In this document: positions 19,457 through 28,435 of the stretch, piece after piece | Layout of the letters: each line of letters starts with the position of its first letter | Numbering within the stretch: the first letter of the stretch is position 1 | Assembly (NCBI RefSeq): GCF_022538055.1 | Contig: NZ_JAKZAM010000005.1 | Coordinates: 151,447-215,446, forward strand | Direction: 5' to 3' | Length of the DNA stretch: 64,000 nt | Origin: Cognataquiflexum nitidum | GTDB lineage: Bacteria > Bacteroidota > Bacteroidia > Cytophagales > Cyclobacteriaceae | Program-made: the position numbers and the translations under genes | Notes under the pieces: model-generated | Databases searched by the model: none | What the model was told of the DNA's origin: nothing | What the model saw: only the letters and a program-made list of their open reading frames with translations

Positions 19457-19746
19457 AAAAACCACTCCCGATGGAAGCGGTCTTTATGAACTTAAACTAG
19501 CATTTAGGCAATTATCTTATCTTCCTATTTGGAAATAAACCGACTTTTCAATTGGTGCCTGGATTCCCGATAACAAAACAAGAATTTTAGCTTATGAAAG
19601 ATATTTGTTTTCTCTGAACCAGGACTTATTTGTAAAAGTTGAATCGATAGGCTTTTTTAATCATTTATACTATAAATATAAAAAATCAGTTGCATCCTTC
19701 AATATTTTGAAATATTGAATTTCTTAATACTTGGCCAAAGTTTTTT

Positions 19747-20226
19747 TTATAATCTCTTTTTAATAGACCATTTGACATAAAATCTGGCCACCATTTCTCC
19801 ATGGGGATTGGTTCCCGTTGATATCATGGTTATTGTATTGCTTTCCCCGGTTTTCAAAGCATCTACCAAACTTTCCAATTCACGACCTTGATTACAGGTA
19901 AAAGACACTTTTTGGTTTGCCTTTTTGTGGTATTCTGCTCTAAAATCCACTACTAGCATGCTGAAGCTACCTTTGCCGGCCATACCCACCTGACACAGTG
20001 CGCCTGTACTCAATTCTGCAGCACCGGCCATTGCTGCAAAATAAATAGATTTAAATGGGTTTTGGCTTCTCCAAAAATAGGGGATGGTTACTGTACATTT
20101 TTCCAGGGACAAATCCTTGATTTTTAATCTCCAAAAGACCGCTGAAGGTAATTTGAACAACATTGCCCACCAGAAAATAAATGGATTGCTCATTCTGTCA
20201 ATATGTTTTTTTGCTTCAGGGGTCAT
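19747..20226 (-). CDS. DUF4442 hotdog-fold protein
   Basis: I choose the start at 20226 (MTPEAKKH), giving 159 residues; the longer frame up to 20289 adds an unlikely N terminus that overlaps the promoter region of the protease gene. The sequence matches the DUF4442 group of hotdog-fold proteins, related to PaaI-type thioesterases: a helical N terminus, a central NPFKSIYFAAMAGAAELSTG stretch and C-terminal beta strands. Substrate is unknown; acyl-CoA thioester is a family-based guess. It is divergent from the M48 protease gene with a shared 98-bp spacer. Confidence 0.75.
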   Translation of the reverse strand: MTPEAKKHIDRMSNPFIFWWAMLFKLPSAVFWRLKIKDLSLEKCTVTIPYFWRSQNPFKSIYFAAMAGAAELSTGALCQVGMAGKGSFSMLVVDFRAEYHKKANQKVSFTCNQGRELESLVDALKTGESNTITMISTGTNPHGEMVARFYVKWSIKKRL

Positions 20227-20324
20227 GGTTTTAGAATTAATTAGATTCAAATTAAGCAAAAAATTGAGATACCGTTTTTGATGTGGCATCTTTTTTGGTC
20301 AATTTTGAATTAAAATCAGAATGT

Positions 20325-21128
20325 ATGTTTAAGAAGATAGCGTTTTTTATTGTGTTAGGGATATTTGTTTATTCCTGTGCCCAGGTTCCGATGAGTGGAA
20401 GGAGTCAGCTTGTCTTGGTTGACAATGCTGAATTACTTCCAATGGCTTTCGTAGAATACGATAAAGTTTTGAAAGAGGCAAAGGTAATTACCAACACCGC
20501 AGATGGTCAAATGGTAGTTAAAGTAGGTAAGCGTATCGCTTCTGCCGTAGAGGTATATATGAAGGCCAATGGTTTTGAAAAAGAACTTCAGGGATTCCAA
20601 TGGGAATTTAACTTAATCCAAGAGGCAATCGTCAATGCTTGGTGTATGCCCGGAGGAAAAGTAGCTTTTTATACAGGAATCATTCCGGTCTGCCAAGATG
20701 AAGCAGGAATTGCCGTTGTAATGGGCCATGAGGTTGCCCATGCCATTGCAAGCCACGGAAGGGAAAGGATGTCAAATGGAATGCTGATGAATGGACTTCT
20801 TGGGACAGCACAGGCTGCTATGGGACAAAATCCAACATTGACCCAGAACCTCATGCTTCAGGCGTTTGGTGTAGGTGGCGAATTGAAAATGCTAAGTTTC
20901 AGTAGAAAACATGAATTAGAAGCCGACCAATTGGGCTTGAATTTCATGGCTTTGGCAGGATATGACCCAAGGGTGGCTCCGGCATTTTGGGAAAGAATGG
21001 AGAAAGCAGGTTCAGGTGAAGCTCCTCCCGAGTTTCTTTCCACACACCCGGGACCGAAGAGAAGAATTGATGAGTTGAATAAACAGATGCCAATTGCTTT
21101 GGAATATTATGAAAAAAGTAAAAAATAA
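20325..21128 (+). CDS. M48 family lipoprotein metalloprotease
   Basis: A periplasmic membrane-anchored zinc protease of the LoiP/BepA type. The start at 20325 (MFKKIAFF) gives a clean signal with a lipobox ending at Cys18 (FVYSC); the upstream in-frame start at 20283 is unlikely. The zinc site HEVAHA begins at residue 135, and the third ligand is in the ELEADQLGL helix near residue 201. The C terminus ends with a conserved STHPGPKRRI segment found in this family. The likely job is quality control of envelope proteins. A bidirectional terminator follows. Confidence 0.88.
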   Translation: MFKKIAFFIVLGIFVYSCAQVPMSGRSQLVLVDNAELLPMAFVEYDKVLKEAKVITNTADGQMVVKVGKRIASAVEVYMKANGFEKELQGFQWEFNLIQEAIVNAWCMPGGKVAFYTGIIPVCQDEAGIAVVMGHEVAHAIASHGRERMSNGMLMNGLLGTAQAAMGQNPTLTQNLMLQAFGVGGELKMLSFSRKHELEADQLGLNFMALAGYDPRVAPAFWERMEKAGSGEAPPEFLSTHPGPKRRIDELNKQMPIALEYYEKSKK

Positions 21129-21148
21129 TTGGTACTTTCCTATAAAAC

Positions 21149-21187
21149 AAAAAATGCAGCCTGATGAATTTCAGGCTGCATTTTTTG
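21149..21187. terminator. Bidirectional terminator
   Basis: A perfect stem (TGCAGCCTGA with its complement TCAGGCTGCA) is flanked by A and T runs on both sides, between the convergent protease and exonuclease genes. Confidence 0.92.
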
Positions 21188-21206
21188 TTAACCAATTAAC
21201 CAATAA

Positions 21207-22013
21207 TTACCTCTGATTGAAACTTCTCAATTTGACTTGGGTAAATTTTCTTTTTGTATCCAAAGGAAAATCGCCTTTCATCATCCAATCATAATAGGAA
21301 GGTTCTTCTTTGAGAACATTTTCTATGGTTTTCCCTTTGTGTTTACCAAAATTGAAACATTCCTCTCCGTTTTCATTGAAAATAAATCTGCCTGCAAGGT
21401 CAACCATTTTTTCGTTGAGCAGGTTATGGATTTTCCTCATGTCGTTTTGGAAGACCCCCAATTTATTGCCTTGCAAATCTTCGGCTTCGTCCCCTTCATA
21501 TTTTTCCATTTGGGCTTTGAAAACTTCGTAGGAAGCAATTGTGTCAGCCTCAGCACTATGGGCATTTTCAAGGGTTTTGCCGCAATAAAACTTATAGGCT
21601 GCAGAAAGATTTCTCTTTTCCATCAAGTGAAAAATCTTCTGAGAATCAAGGATATTTCTTTTATCAATGTCAAAATCAATCCCCGATCTAAGGAATTCTT
21701 CTACCAAAAGGGGAATATCAAATTTTAGCACATTGAAGCCTGCCAAATCAGCCCCTTCAAGAAATTGGTGCAACTCTCTGGAAAGAGATTTGAAGGTAGG
21801 AGAGTCTCTTACATCTTTATCATAAATACCATGAATGGCTGAACTTTCTGCAGGAATGGGAATGGTAGGGTTGATCAGAGAGGTTTTAGTTTCCTGCCTC
21901 CCGTTTGGGTGAACTTTCAGAATGGAAATTTCAACAATCCTATCTGTAGAAATATTAATGCCTGTGGACTCAAGGTCAAAAAATGCAATTGGTGTTTTTA
22001 GGTTAAGATTCAT
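21207..22013 (-). CDS. DEDDh 3'-5' exonuclease (DnaQ/ExoX-like)
   Basis: A 268-residue exonuclease of the DnaQ fold. Motif I is DLEST with Asp13 and Glu15, motif II is in AGFNVLKFDIPLL, and motif III is HSAEADT (about 151-157), completing a DEDDh set. After the exonuclease domain there is a small C-terminal module with FNFGKHKGKTIENV and YYDWMM, as in ExoX-like C-terminal domains. Substrate is probably single-stranded DNA ends in repair; a polymerase proofreading role is less likely because a DNA polymerase III epsilon arrangement is not seen. Its ATG overlaps the stop of mpl (TAATG), so the two are translationally coupled. Confidence 0.85.
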   Translation of the reverse strand: MNLNLKTPIAFFDLESTGINISTDRIVEISILKVHPNGRQETKTSLINPTIPIPAESSAIHGIYDKDVRDSPTFKSLSRELHQFLEGADLAGFNVLKFDIPLLVEEFLRSGIDFDIDKRNILDSQKIFHLMEKRNLSAAYKFYCGKTLENAHSAEADTIASYEVFKAQMEKYEGDEAEDLQGNKLGVFQNDMRKIHNLLNEKMVDLAGRFIFNENGEECFNFGKHKGKTIENVLKEEPSYYDWMMKGDFPLDTKRKFTQVKLRSFNQR

Positions 22014-23386
22014 TAGGATTGGATTTGGTTAATTTTTGATTTCAGAAAAGATAAGTCCATGTCGTCATAGTTGCCAGAACTCATCAATAAAAGGTTGGTA
22101 GATAGGTAGATCTGTGATTCAAGAAAATGTTTCAGTTTTTCAATTTCCGTGAAAAGTAGGAGGTCTTTTCTTTTGAAAGCCTGTTGGAGTCTTTTTTCAT
22201 CCATCAGTTCAAGCTTCTTCAAAGATACAGCTTTTGGATTTAAATAAATAACGGCGATATCAGCTAGGTCAAAGGTGTGGGCATAATTGTCCACAAACTC
22301 CTTATTCAATGAACTGTAGGTATGTAACTCTTGTACAGCTATCAATTTCCTTTCAGGAAACTGATTCTTGACTGCATTTACTGTAGCTTTCAATTTGGAA
22401 GGGGCGTGTGCAAAATCTCTAAAAAGAATGGATGTTTCTGATTTTGCTAATATTTCCTGTCTTTTTGCCGCTCCCTTAAATTCAGGAATGGCTTCATAAA
22501 ACTCTGCTTTTGTCAGGCCAAGGGACTCGCAAATCTGAAGCGCACCCTGTAGGTTTTGGAGGTTGTGTTCACCGAAAATGTTTATTTCCACCTCATTTTC
22601 TTCAGTTACAAGCAAAGTCTTTCCTTCTCGGATTTTATAAGGGTGTGCTTTGTATGGAATCAGGTTGATCCTAGCAGGATCACATTTTAATCCCAAAGCA
22701 TTGACATGTTCATCTTCTTGACAATAGATAAAGGTCCCTCCGTTTGGCGTCAAATTGGCCAAAATCTCAAATTGTTCTTTGTAGTTTTCGAAAGTTGGAA
22801 AAACATTAAAGTGATCCCAAGCAATACCACTCATAAGCAGAATGTCATGGTGGTAATGGAAAAACTTGGGCCTCCTGTCCAAGGGAGAAGTCAGGTATTC
22901 ATCTCCCTCGATGATTATGATTGGTGCATCCGAAAGTTTGACCATCAGGTCAAATCCCTCAATCTGCGCGCCTACTAAGTAATCGAAATCCCATCCATGG
23001 TATTGCAGGACATGCAGGATCATGGATGTAATGGTGGTCTTGCCATGACTTCCCGATATGACCACCCTTTTTTTATCCTTACTTTGCTCGTATATAAATT
23101 CAGGAAAAGAATAAATCGGAATATTCAAATCTTTGGCTTTTTGTAGCTCCGGATTGTCTATCCTTGCATGCATGCCAAGGATAATTCCATCTAGGTCAGC
23201 TGTGATTTTGGAGGCAAACCAACCTTTTTCTTTTGGTAAGATCCCCGCTTTTTCCAATCTGCTTCTTGATGGTTCATAGATTTCATCATCTGAACCTGAG
23301 ACCTCATATCCTTTGGCAACCATGGAAAGTGCCAGATTGTGCATGACTGCACCTCCAATAGCTATAAAATGATATTTCTTTGACAT
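22013..23386 (-). CDS. mpl: Murein peptide ligase Mpl
   Basis: UDP-N-acetylmuramate:L-alanyl-gamma-D-glutamyl-meso-diaminopimelate ligase, a cytoplasmic enzyme of cell-wall recycling that joins recovered murein tripeptide to UDP-MurNAc. The 457-residue length equals that of the E. coli enzyme. It shows the Mur ligase order: an N-terminal Rossmann part (HFIAIGGAVMHNLA, where MurC-like GIGG is modified), the ATP loop GSHGKTT near residue 111, the central IIEGDEYLTSPLDRRPKF segment typical of Mpl, then WDHFNVFP, and a C-terminal domain. A TACTTTTG box at 23404-23411 lies close upstream. The downstream exonuclease overlaps by one base. Confidence 0.9.
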   Translation of the reverse strand: MSKKYHFIAIGGAVMHNLALSMVAKGYEVSGSDDEIYEPSRSRLEKAGILPKEKGWFASKITADLDGIILGMHARIDNPELQKAKDLNIPIYSFPEFIYEQSKDKKRVVISGSHGKTTITSMILHVLQYHGWDFDYLVGAQIEGFDLMVKLSDAPIIIIEGDEYLTSPLDRRPKFFHYHHDILLMSGIAWDHFNVFPTFENYKEQFEILANLTPNGGTFIYCQEDEHVNALGLKCDPARINLIPYKAHPYKIREGKTLLVTEENEVEINIFGEHNLQNLQGALQICESLGLTKAEFYEAIPEFKGAAKRQEILAKSETSILFRDFAHAPSKLKATVNAVKNQFPERKLIAVQELHTYSSLNKEFVDNYAHTFDLADIAVIYLNPKAVSLKKLELMDEKRLQQAFKRKDLLLFTEIEKLKHFLESQIYLSTNLLLMSSGNYDDMDLSFLKSKINQIQS

Positions 23387-23403
23387 AGACTTTCTGCAAG
23401 TTC

Positions 23404-23411
23404 CAAAAGTA
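23404..23411 (-). promoter_or_regulatory. Possible -7 box of mpl
   Basis: On the minus strand the sequence reads TACTTTTG, a full match to the Bacteroidota TAnnTTTG element, and sits 18 bp before the mpl start. I see no good TTG element at the expected spacing, so it is only a candidate. Confidence 0.35.
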
Positions 23412-23615
23412 ACAAATAGTGTTATTTTGAGTGGGTATAAACAGGATTAATTTTTAAGATTGAAAGCGATGTGTTTTTTCAATCAGAATCAGTGCCTTTG
23501 AAAAAAAATTGTCATTATACAAGCTTGTCTTAGCTAATAAACTGATTATGTGTACGTTATAAAAGGTGTTGATAACAAGTGTATAAATTGTTCAAAAACA
23601 TAAAGCCAAAGCATT

Positions 23616-23623
23616 TACTTTTG
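23616..23623 (+). promoter_or_regulatory. Possible -7 box of dnaB, implying a leaderless start
   Basis: TACTTTTG matches TAnnTTTG fully, with a TTG at 23588-23590 (25-bp spacer, slightly long). It ends only 5 bases before the dnaB ATG at 23629, so transcription would begin at or next to the start codon. Confidence 0.4.
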
Positions 23624-23628
23624 TTGTT

Positions 23629-25218
23629 ATGGCAGACAATAAACCTACAGGAAAAGACAGGATCACAAACAGAAGAAAACCGGAGCTGGGACTTACTTCA
23701 GGAATGGGAAAATTACCTCCTCAGGCAACAGATTTGGAAGAGGCTGTATTGGGTGCTTTGATGCTGGAAAAGGACGCTTTGACTGCTGTGGTTGATATCT
23801 TGAAGCCTGAAAGTTTTTATAAAGAATCACATAAAGTAATTTTCTCTGCCATACTTGATCTTTTTTCAGATAGCCAACCGATAGATTTACTTACGGTCAC
23901 CAACCAGCTCCGAAAAAAGGGACAGTTGGAAATGGCAGGAGGGGCTTTTTTCATAACTGAACTGACCTCAAGGGTATCCTCAGCTGCCAATATTGAATAC
24001 CATGCCAGGATTGTGACTGAACAATCCATGAAAAGGGACATTATCAGTATTGCCTCGGAGGTCCAAAGGGAAGCATTCGAAGACACGACGGATGTTTTTG
24101 AGCTATTGGATAAAATGGAACAATCACTTTTTCAGATTTCGGAACAAAATATCCGCAAGAACTATTCAGATATGCGTTCCATTCTCAAAGAAGCGATCAC
24201 AGAGTTGGAATCTAAAAAAGGCCAAAAGGATGGTTTGACAGGAGTTCCAAGTGGTTTTACGGCATTGGATAGGGTAACTTCGGGATGGCAAAAATCAGAT
24301 TTGGTGATCATCGCTGCCCGACCTGCGATGGGTAAAACCGCATTTGTTCTTTCGGTATTGAGAAATGCGGCTGTAGACCACAACCGACCGGTGGCAATAT
24401 TTTCTTTAGAAATGTCCTCTATCCAATTGGTCAATCGTCTGATTTCCTCAGAAGCTGAACTTGATTCTGAAAAAATAAAAAAAGGAAATCTTGCTGAATA
24501 TGAATGGGAGCAGTTGGTGCACAAAACAGGGAAGCTTTCCAAAGCGCCTCTTTTTGTAGATGACACCCCCGCACTTTCCATATTGGAACTCAGGGCAAAA
24601 TGTCGAAAACTTAAGGCCCAACATGATATTCAGATGATTGTGATAGATTATCTTCAGTTGATGTCAGGCGATAATAAGTCGGGTGGACAAGGAGGAAATA
24701 GAGAACAAGAAATAGCAAGTATATCCAGGGCATTGAAGAAAATCGCAAAAGAACTGAGCGTGCCTGTGATTGCCTTGTCGCAGTTGTCAAGAGCTGTGGA
24801 AACAAGAGGGGGCGACAAGCGTCCTCAGCTATCGGATTTGAGGGAATCGGGAGCGATAGAGCAAGATGCGGATATGGTAATGTTCTTATACAGACCTGAA
24901 TATTACGGGATTACGGAGGATGAAGATGGTAATTCTACAGCCGGTGTGGGAGAAGTTATCATTGCAAAGCACAGAAACGGTTCTTTGGACACGGTAAAAC
25001 TCAGGTTTATCGGAAAATATACCAAGTTTACCGACCTCGAAATGAACATACCATATAAAGCCCAGGAACCGCTATATGGTCATAAATTTCCAAGTGGTTC
25101 TTCCGGACAGGCCTTTGAATCAGGTAATACCATCCGGCTATCAAGCAAAGCCAATGGTGGGGACTTGGATGATACATTTCCGGGAGGATTGGGTAGCGGT
25201 AAACCTGCCCCATTTTAA
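23629..25218 (+). CDS. dnaB: Replicative DNA helicase DnaB
   Basis: The ring helicase that unwinds DNA at the replication fork. The 529-residue chain has an N-terminal DnaB domain starting with LPPQATDLEEAVLGALML (about 26-45), a linker helix region and the RecA-like C-terminal domain. Walker A is RPAMGKTAF (about 230), Walker B ends in MIVIDYLQLM (about 337), and the DnaB-family QLSRAVETR and DLRESGAIEQDADM motifs follow. The last 60 residues are Gly/Ser-rich and variable, as is common in Bacteroidota. No intein is present. The gene stands alone, divergent from mpl. Confidence 0.97.
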   Translation: MADNKPTGKDRITNRRKPELGLTSGMGKLPPQATDLEEAVLGALMLEKDALTAVVDILKPESFYKESHKVIFSAILDLFSDSQPIDLLTVTNQLRKKGQLEMAGGAFFITELTSRVSSAANIEYHARIVTEQSMKRDIISIASEVQREAFEDTTDVFELLDKMEQSLFQISEQNIRKNYSDMRSILKEAITELESKKGQKDGLTGVPSGFTALDRVTSGWQKSDLVIIAARPAMGKTAFVLSVLRNAAVDHNRPVAIFSLEMSSIQLVNRLISSEAELDSEKIKKGNLAEYEWEQLVHKTGKLSKAPLFVDDTPALSILELRAKCRKLKAQHDIQMIVIDYLQLMSGDNKSGGQGGNREQEIASISRALKKIAKELSVPVIALSQLSRAVETRGGDKRPQLSDLRESGAIEQDADMVMFLYRPEYYGITEDEDGNSTAGVGEVIIAKHRNGSLDTVKLRFIGKYTKFTDLEMNIPYKAQEPLYGHKFPSGSSGQAFESGNTIRLSSKANGGDLDDTFPGGLGSGKPAPF

Positions 25219-25283
25219 ATTGAGGAATTGATATTTGTTTTTTTTATTTACCAATAAAATTTCCATTAAGGAAAGACAGAAAC

Positions 25284-26288
25284 TTGAAAGCCATAATTCT
25301 CAATAGAACACTCCCCGAAGGGATAGAAACTGCGGACATAAGATTAGAAGCTTTGGCTCCCGATGAAGTCAAAATTCAAATAAAATCGGCTGCACTCAAC
25401 CATCGGGATGAGTGGTGTCGTCAGGGAAAATATGCCAATTTGCGTGATGGCATTATCTTGGGTTCTGACGCTGCAGGAATTGTGGTGGAAGCGGGCCAAG
25501 AAGTTGATGCTTCTTGGTTGGGAAAGGAAGTGATCATCAATCCTGCCTCCGATTGGGGAGAAAATGAATATGTGCAGTCCAAAACTTTTAAGATAATTGG
25601 CATGCCAGACCATGGAACCTTGGGGGAATATATTCAGGTCAAGTCAGATAGAATTCACCTTAAACCCGATCATTTGAATTGGGATGAGGCTGCTGCTTTG
25701 CCTTTGGGAGCCGTCACGGCTTATAGGGCTTTGTTTAGACAGGGAGAAATCCAATCCACAGATAATGTTTTGGTTACAGGATTTGGAGGAGGTGTTGCCC
25801 AATTTGGGGTTCAGTTTGCATTAAGTCTAGGTGCGCAAGTGTATATAAGCAGTAGCAGCGAAGAAAAAATGCAAAAGGCTTTGAATTTGGGGTGTTCAGG
25901 TGCTTTTGATTACCGAGAAGAAAATTGGGCAGAAAAGGCACTTGCCGACACAGGGGGCTTTGATTTGATTTTGGACAGTGCCATGGGAGATACGTTGAAT
26001 AACCTTATTAAGGTGACAAAACCAGGAGGAAGGATTGTTTTTTATGGCGCCACAAGAGGAAATGCATCGGGTTTTGAAAGTAGAAGAATATTTTGGAATC
26101 AGATCAAATTGATCGGCAGTACCATGGGAAACGATGAGGATTTTGATGGTATGCTGAGTTTTGTCAGCAAGAAAAAAATTGTCCCAATAATCGATCAAAT
26201 TTTCAACCTTGATGATTCAGTTAAAGCATTTGAAAAGATGAAAGAAGGTAAACAAATGGGCAAAATTGTGATCAGGGTTACTCAGTAA
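25284..26288 (+). CDS. MDR-family zinc-type alcohol dehydrogenase/quinone oxidoreductase
   Basis: A 334-residue medium-chain dehydrogenase/reductase with a TTG start at 25284, preceded by AAGGAAAG. The N-terminal GroES-like domain holds LNHRDEWCRQGKY and GSDAAGIVVEAG; the Rossmann domain carries VLVTGFGGGVAQFGVQFA (about 155-173) and then GAQVYISSSSEEK, which suggests NADPH binding. The usual structural-zinc Cys cluster is absent, so a zinc-free quinone oxidoreductase-like enzyme is more likely than a true alcohol dehydrogenase. Substrate cannot be told. The 3' end overlaps the convergent TPR gene by 7 bases. Confidence 0.8.
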   Translation: MKAIILNRTLPEGIETADIRLEALAPDEVKIQIKSAALNHRDEWCRQGKYANLRDGIILGSDAAGIVVEAGQEVDASWLGKEVIINPASDWGENEYVQSKTFKIIGMPDHGTLGEYIQVKSDRIHLKPDHLNWDEAAALPLGAVTAYRALFRQGEIQSTDNVLVTGFGGGVAQFGVQFALSLGAQVYISSSSEEKMQKALNLGCSGAFDYREENWAEKALADTGGFDLILDSAMGDTLNNLIKVTKPGGRIVFYGATRGNASGFESRRIFWNQIKLIGSTMGNDEDFDGMLSFVSKKKIVPIIDQIFNLDDSVKAFEKMKEGKQMGKIVIRVTQ

Positions 26289-26614
26289 AGATCGTTTTCA
26301 AACAAAAAATTCTGAAAACTGTTTTTAAGTTCTTTGGTAGCTTTTTCATCCCTTTGTGATTCAGCCAAGAGTATTCCTTTTTCGTAGATCACTTTGGAGA
26401 AATGTGTGTCTCCCAAATCAGCAAAGTATGCAGCTGCATGAAAATAAGTAGGCAGGTAATCAGGGAATTCCTCCAAAAGTTTTTTGAAATGAAAAGTAGC
26501 TGAATCTTGATCAAATTCAATAAATTCCAAAGCAAGTGCATATAAATTGAAGGGATTTTCAGGTTCTTCTTCAACAAATGATCTTAACATTTCAATACGG
26601 GCCACTTTGGACAT
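26282..26614 (-). CDS. Small TPR-like protein
   Basis: A 110-residue cytoplasmic protein made of tetratricopeptide-like helix pairs: NPFNLYALALEFIEFDQ and PTYFHAAAYFADLGD are recognisable TPR phrases, followed by a third helical pair. There is no signal peptide. It is probably a protein-interaction adaptor; no partner is indicated. It is divergent from etfB, and its end overlaps the oxidoreductase gene by 7 bases. Confidence 0.75.
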   Translation of the reverse strand: MSKVARIEMLRSFVEEEPENPFNLYALALEFIEFDQDSATFHFKKLLEEFPDYLPTYFHAAAYFADLGDTHFSKVIYEKGILLAESQRDEKATKELKNSFQNFLFENDLY

Positions 26615-26687
26615 GAATTCTTTTTTATATTATATCCTAATTACTAAATTCACACAATTTAAAAATAAATAACCTAAATATATATAA

Positions 26688-27425
26688 ATGAAAATTCTTG
26701 TTTGTATTACCCACGTACCGGATACGACATCCAAAATCCAATTTACAGAGAACAATACCAAGTTTGATAAAAACGGAGTCCAGTTTATAATAGGGCCTTA
26801 TGATGATTATGCATTGGCTCGGGCAGTGGAGTTAAAGGAGCAATTAGGGGCAAGTTTGACGGCCTTGAATATAGGAGAAGCCGAAACCGAACCCACTTTA
26901 AGAAAAGCATTGGCTATCGGTGCTGATGATGCTATCAGGGTCAATTCATTTCCCAAAGACTCTTTTTTTGTTTCAAAACAGATTGCGGCTATTGCCAAGC
27001 AAAACAACTACGACCTGATTTTAATGGGGAGAGAATCCATTGATTTCAATGGAGGAATGGTTCATGGTATGGTAGGAGAATTGTTGGGAATACCTTCTAT
27101 TTCGCCGGTGATGAAGTTGGAGATTGAAGGTGACAAAGTGAAAATGGCGAGAGAAATTGAAGGTGGTAAGGAATATGTTGAGGCAAAACTTCCGTTAATT
27201 GCCGGCTGTCAGGAACCGATTGCAGAATGGAAAATCCCAAACATGAGAGGGATTATGTCAGCAAGGACAAAGCCCCTTGTAGTTGTAGAGCCAACTTCGG
27301 ATGCGGTGGTAACAGACGTTACCTCATTTATAATGCCACCTGCAAAAGGCGCTGTGAAATTAGTCGACAAAGACAATGTCGGAGAATTGGTGAGGTTGCT
27401 AAAAAACGAAGCAAAAGTGCTTTAA
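26688..27425 (+). CDS. etfB: Electron transfer flavoprotein beta subunit
   Basis: Beta subunit (245 residues) of the ETF heterodimer, which passes electrons from acyl-CoA dehydrogenases to the respiratory chain. It begins with the family signature MKILVCITHVPDTTSKI and contains the conserved ALAIGADDAIRV and ILMGRESIDFNGGMV segments (adenine-nucleotide site region). It is the first gene of an operon with etfA 35 bp downstream and a bifunctional nuclease after that. Fatty-acid or branched-chain amino-acid oxidation is the likely context; no dehydrogenase gene is adjacent. Confidence 0.95.
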   Translation: MKILVCITHVPDTTSKIQFTENNTKFDKNGVQFIIGPYDDYALARAVELKEQLGASLTALNIGEAETEPTLRKALAIGADDAIRVNSFPKDSFFVSKQIAAIAKQNNYDLILMGRESIDFNGGMVHGMVGELLGIPSISPVMKLEIEGDKVKMAREIEGGKEYVEAKLPLIAGCQEPIAEWKIPNMRGIMSARTKPLVVVEPTSDAVVTDVTSFIMPPAKGAVKLVDKDNVGELVRLLKNEAKVL

Positions 27426-27460
27426 TTAATGATTGTTAAATAATTGAAAAACAAATTGAT

Positions 27461-28429
27461 ATGTCAGTTTTAGTATATATAGAACATGCGGAAGGTTCCG
27501 TTAAAAAAACAAGTTTAGAAGCTGTCTCTTATGCCCGTGCATTGTCAGACAAACTTTCCTCGGGAGAGGTTATTGCAGTTGCTTTAGGCTCAATTGCTGC
27601 CGGGGAGTTAGCAAAAGCAGGGCCCGCCGGTGCATCTAAAGTCATTCATGTGAGTGATCAAAAATTAAACGATGGGATAATCCAAGCCCATGCAGAGGCT
27701 GTTGCGCAGGTTTACAAGAAGATGGCTGCCTCAACCTTAGTATTGGCAAAATCATCTTTGGGAGATGCTGTTGCGGCAAGATTGGCTGTTAAATTGGATG
27801 CCGGATTGGTATCTAACGTAGTCGAGCTTCCTGATACCACTTCCGGATATAAAGTGAGAAGAAGTATTTATACAGGCAAGGCATTTGCCGATACCCTTGT
27901 CAACACAGACCATAAAATACTTGCTGTAAAGAAAAATGCGGTGGATCTGAAAACAGATGGTCCATTGGCAGTTGTAGAAGAAATCAAACTTGAAATTTCT
28001 GCTGAAAATTTTGCAACAAGCATTACATCCACAGATAAGGCAACAGGTGAAATATTACTTCCTGAGGCAGATATTGTTGTTTCAGGAGGTAGGGGGATGA
28101 AGGGACCTGAAAATTGGGGAATGATAGAAAATCTCGCCAAGGAACTCAGTGCGGCGACGGGTTGTTCAAAGCCCGTATCCGATATCGGCTGGAGGCCACA
28201 TCATGAACATGTGGGTCAGACAGGCGTTAAAGTTGCCCCTACATTATATATAGCTGTTGGAATTTCGGGCGCTATTCAACATCTTGCGGGGGTAAATTCA
28301 TCCAAGTGTATCGTCGTAATCAACAAAGATCCTGAAGCACCTTTCTTTAAAGCTGCAGATTATGGCATAGTAGGAGATGCATTTGAAGTTCTTCCAAAAC
28401 TAACCGAAGCTATAAAAGCCCAAAAATAA
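27461..28429 (+). CDS. etfA: Electron transfer flavoprotein alpha subunit
   Basis: Alpha subunit (322 residues), which holds the FAD of the ETF dimer. The C-terminal FAD-binding domain carries VSGGRGMKGPENWGMIENLA (about 206), GCSKPVSDIGWRPHHEHVGQTG (about 234-255) with the usual Arg/His set, and YIAVGISGAIQHLAGV (about 264) ending in INKDPEAPFF. The order etfB-etfA, 35 bp apart, is the common one. The bifunctional nuclease gene starts 6 bp after its stop. Confidence 0.95.
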   Translation: MSVLVYIEHAEGSVKKTSLEAVSYARALSDKLSSGEVIAVALGSIAAGELAKAGPAGASKVIHVSDQKLNDGIIQAHAEAVAQVYKKMAASTLVLAKSSLGDAVAARLAVKLDAGLVSNVVELPDTTSGYKVRRSIYTGKAFADTLVNTDHKILAVKKNAVDLKTDGPLAVVEEIKLEISAENFATSITSTDKATGEILLPEADIVVSGGRGMKGPENWGMIENLAKELSAATGCSKPVSDIGWRPHHEHVGQTGVKVAPTLYIAVGISGAIQHLAGVNSSKCIVVINKDPEAPFFKAADYGIVGDAFEVLPKLTEAIKAQK

Positions 28430-28435
28430 ATTACT

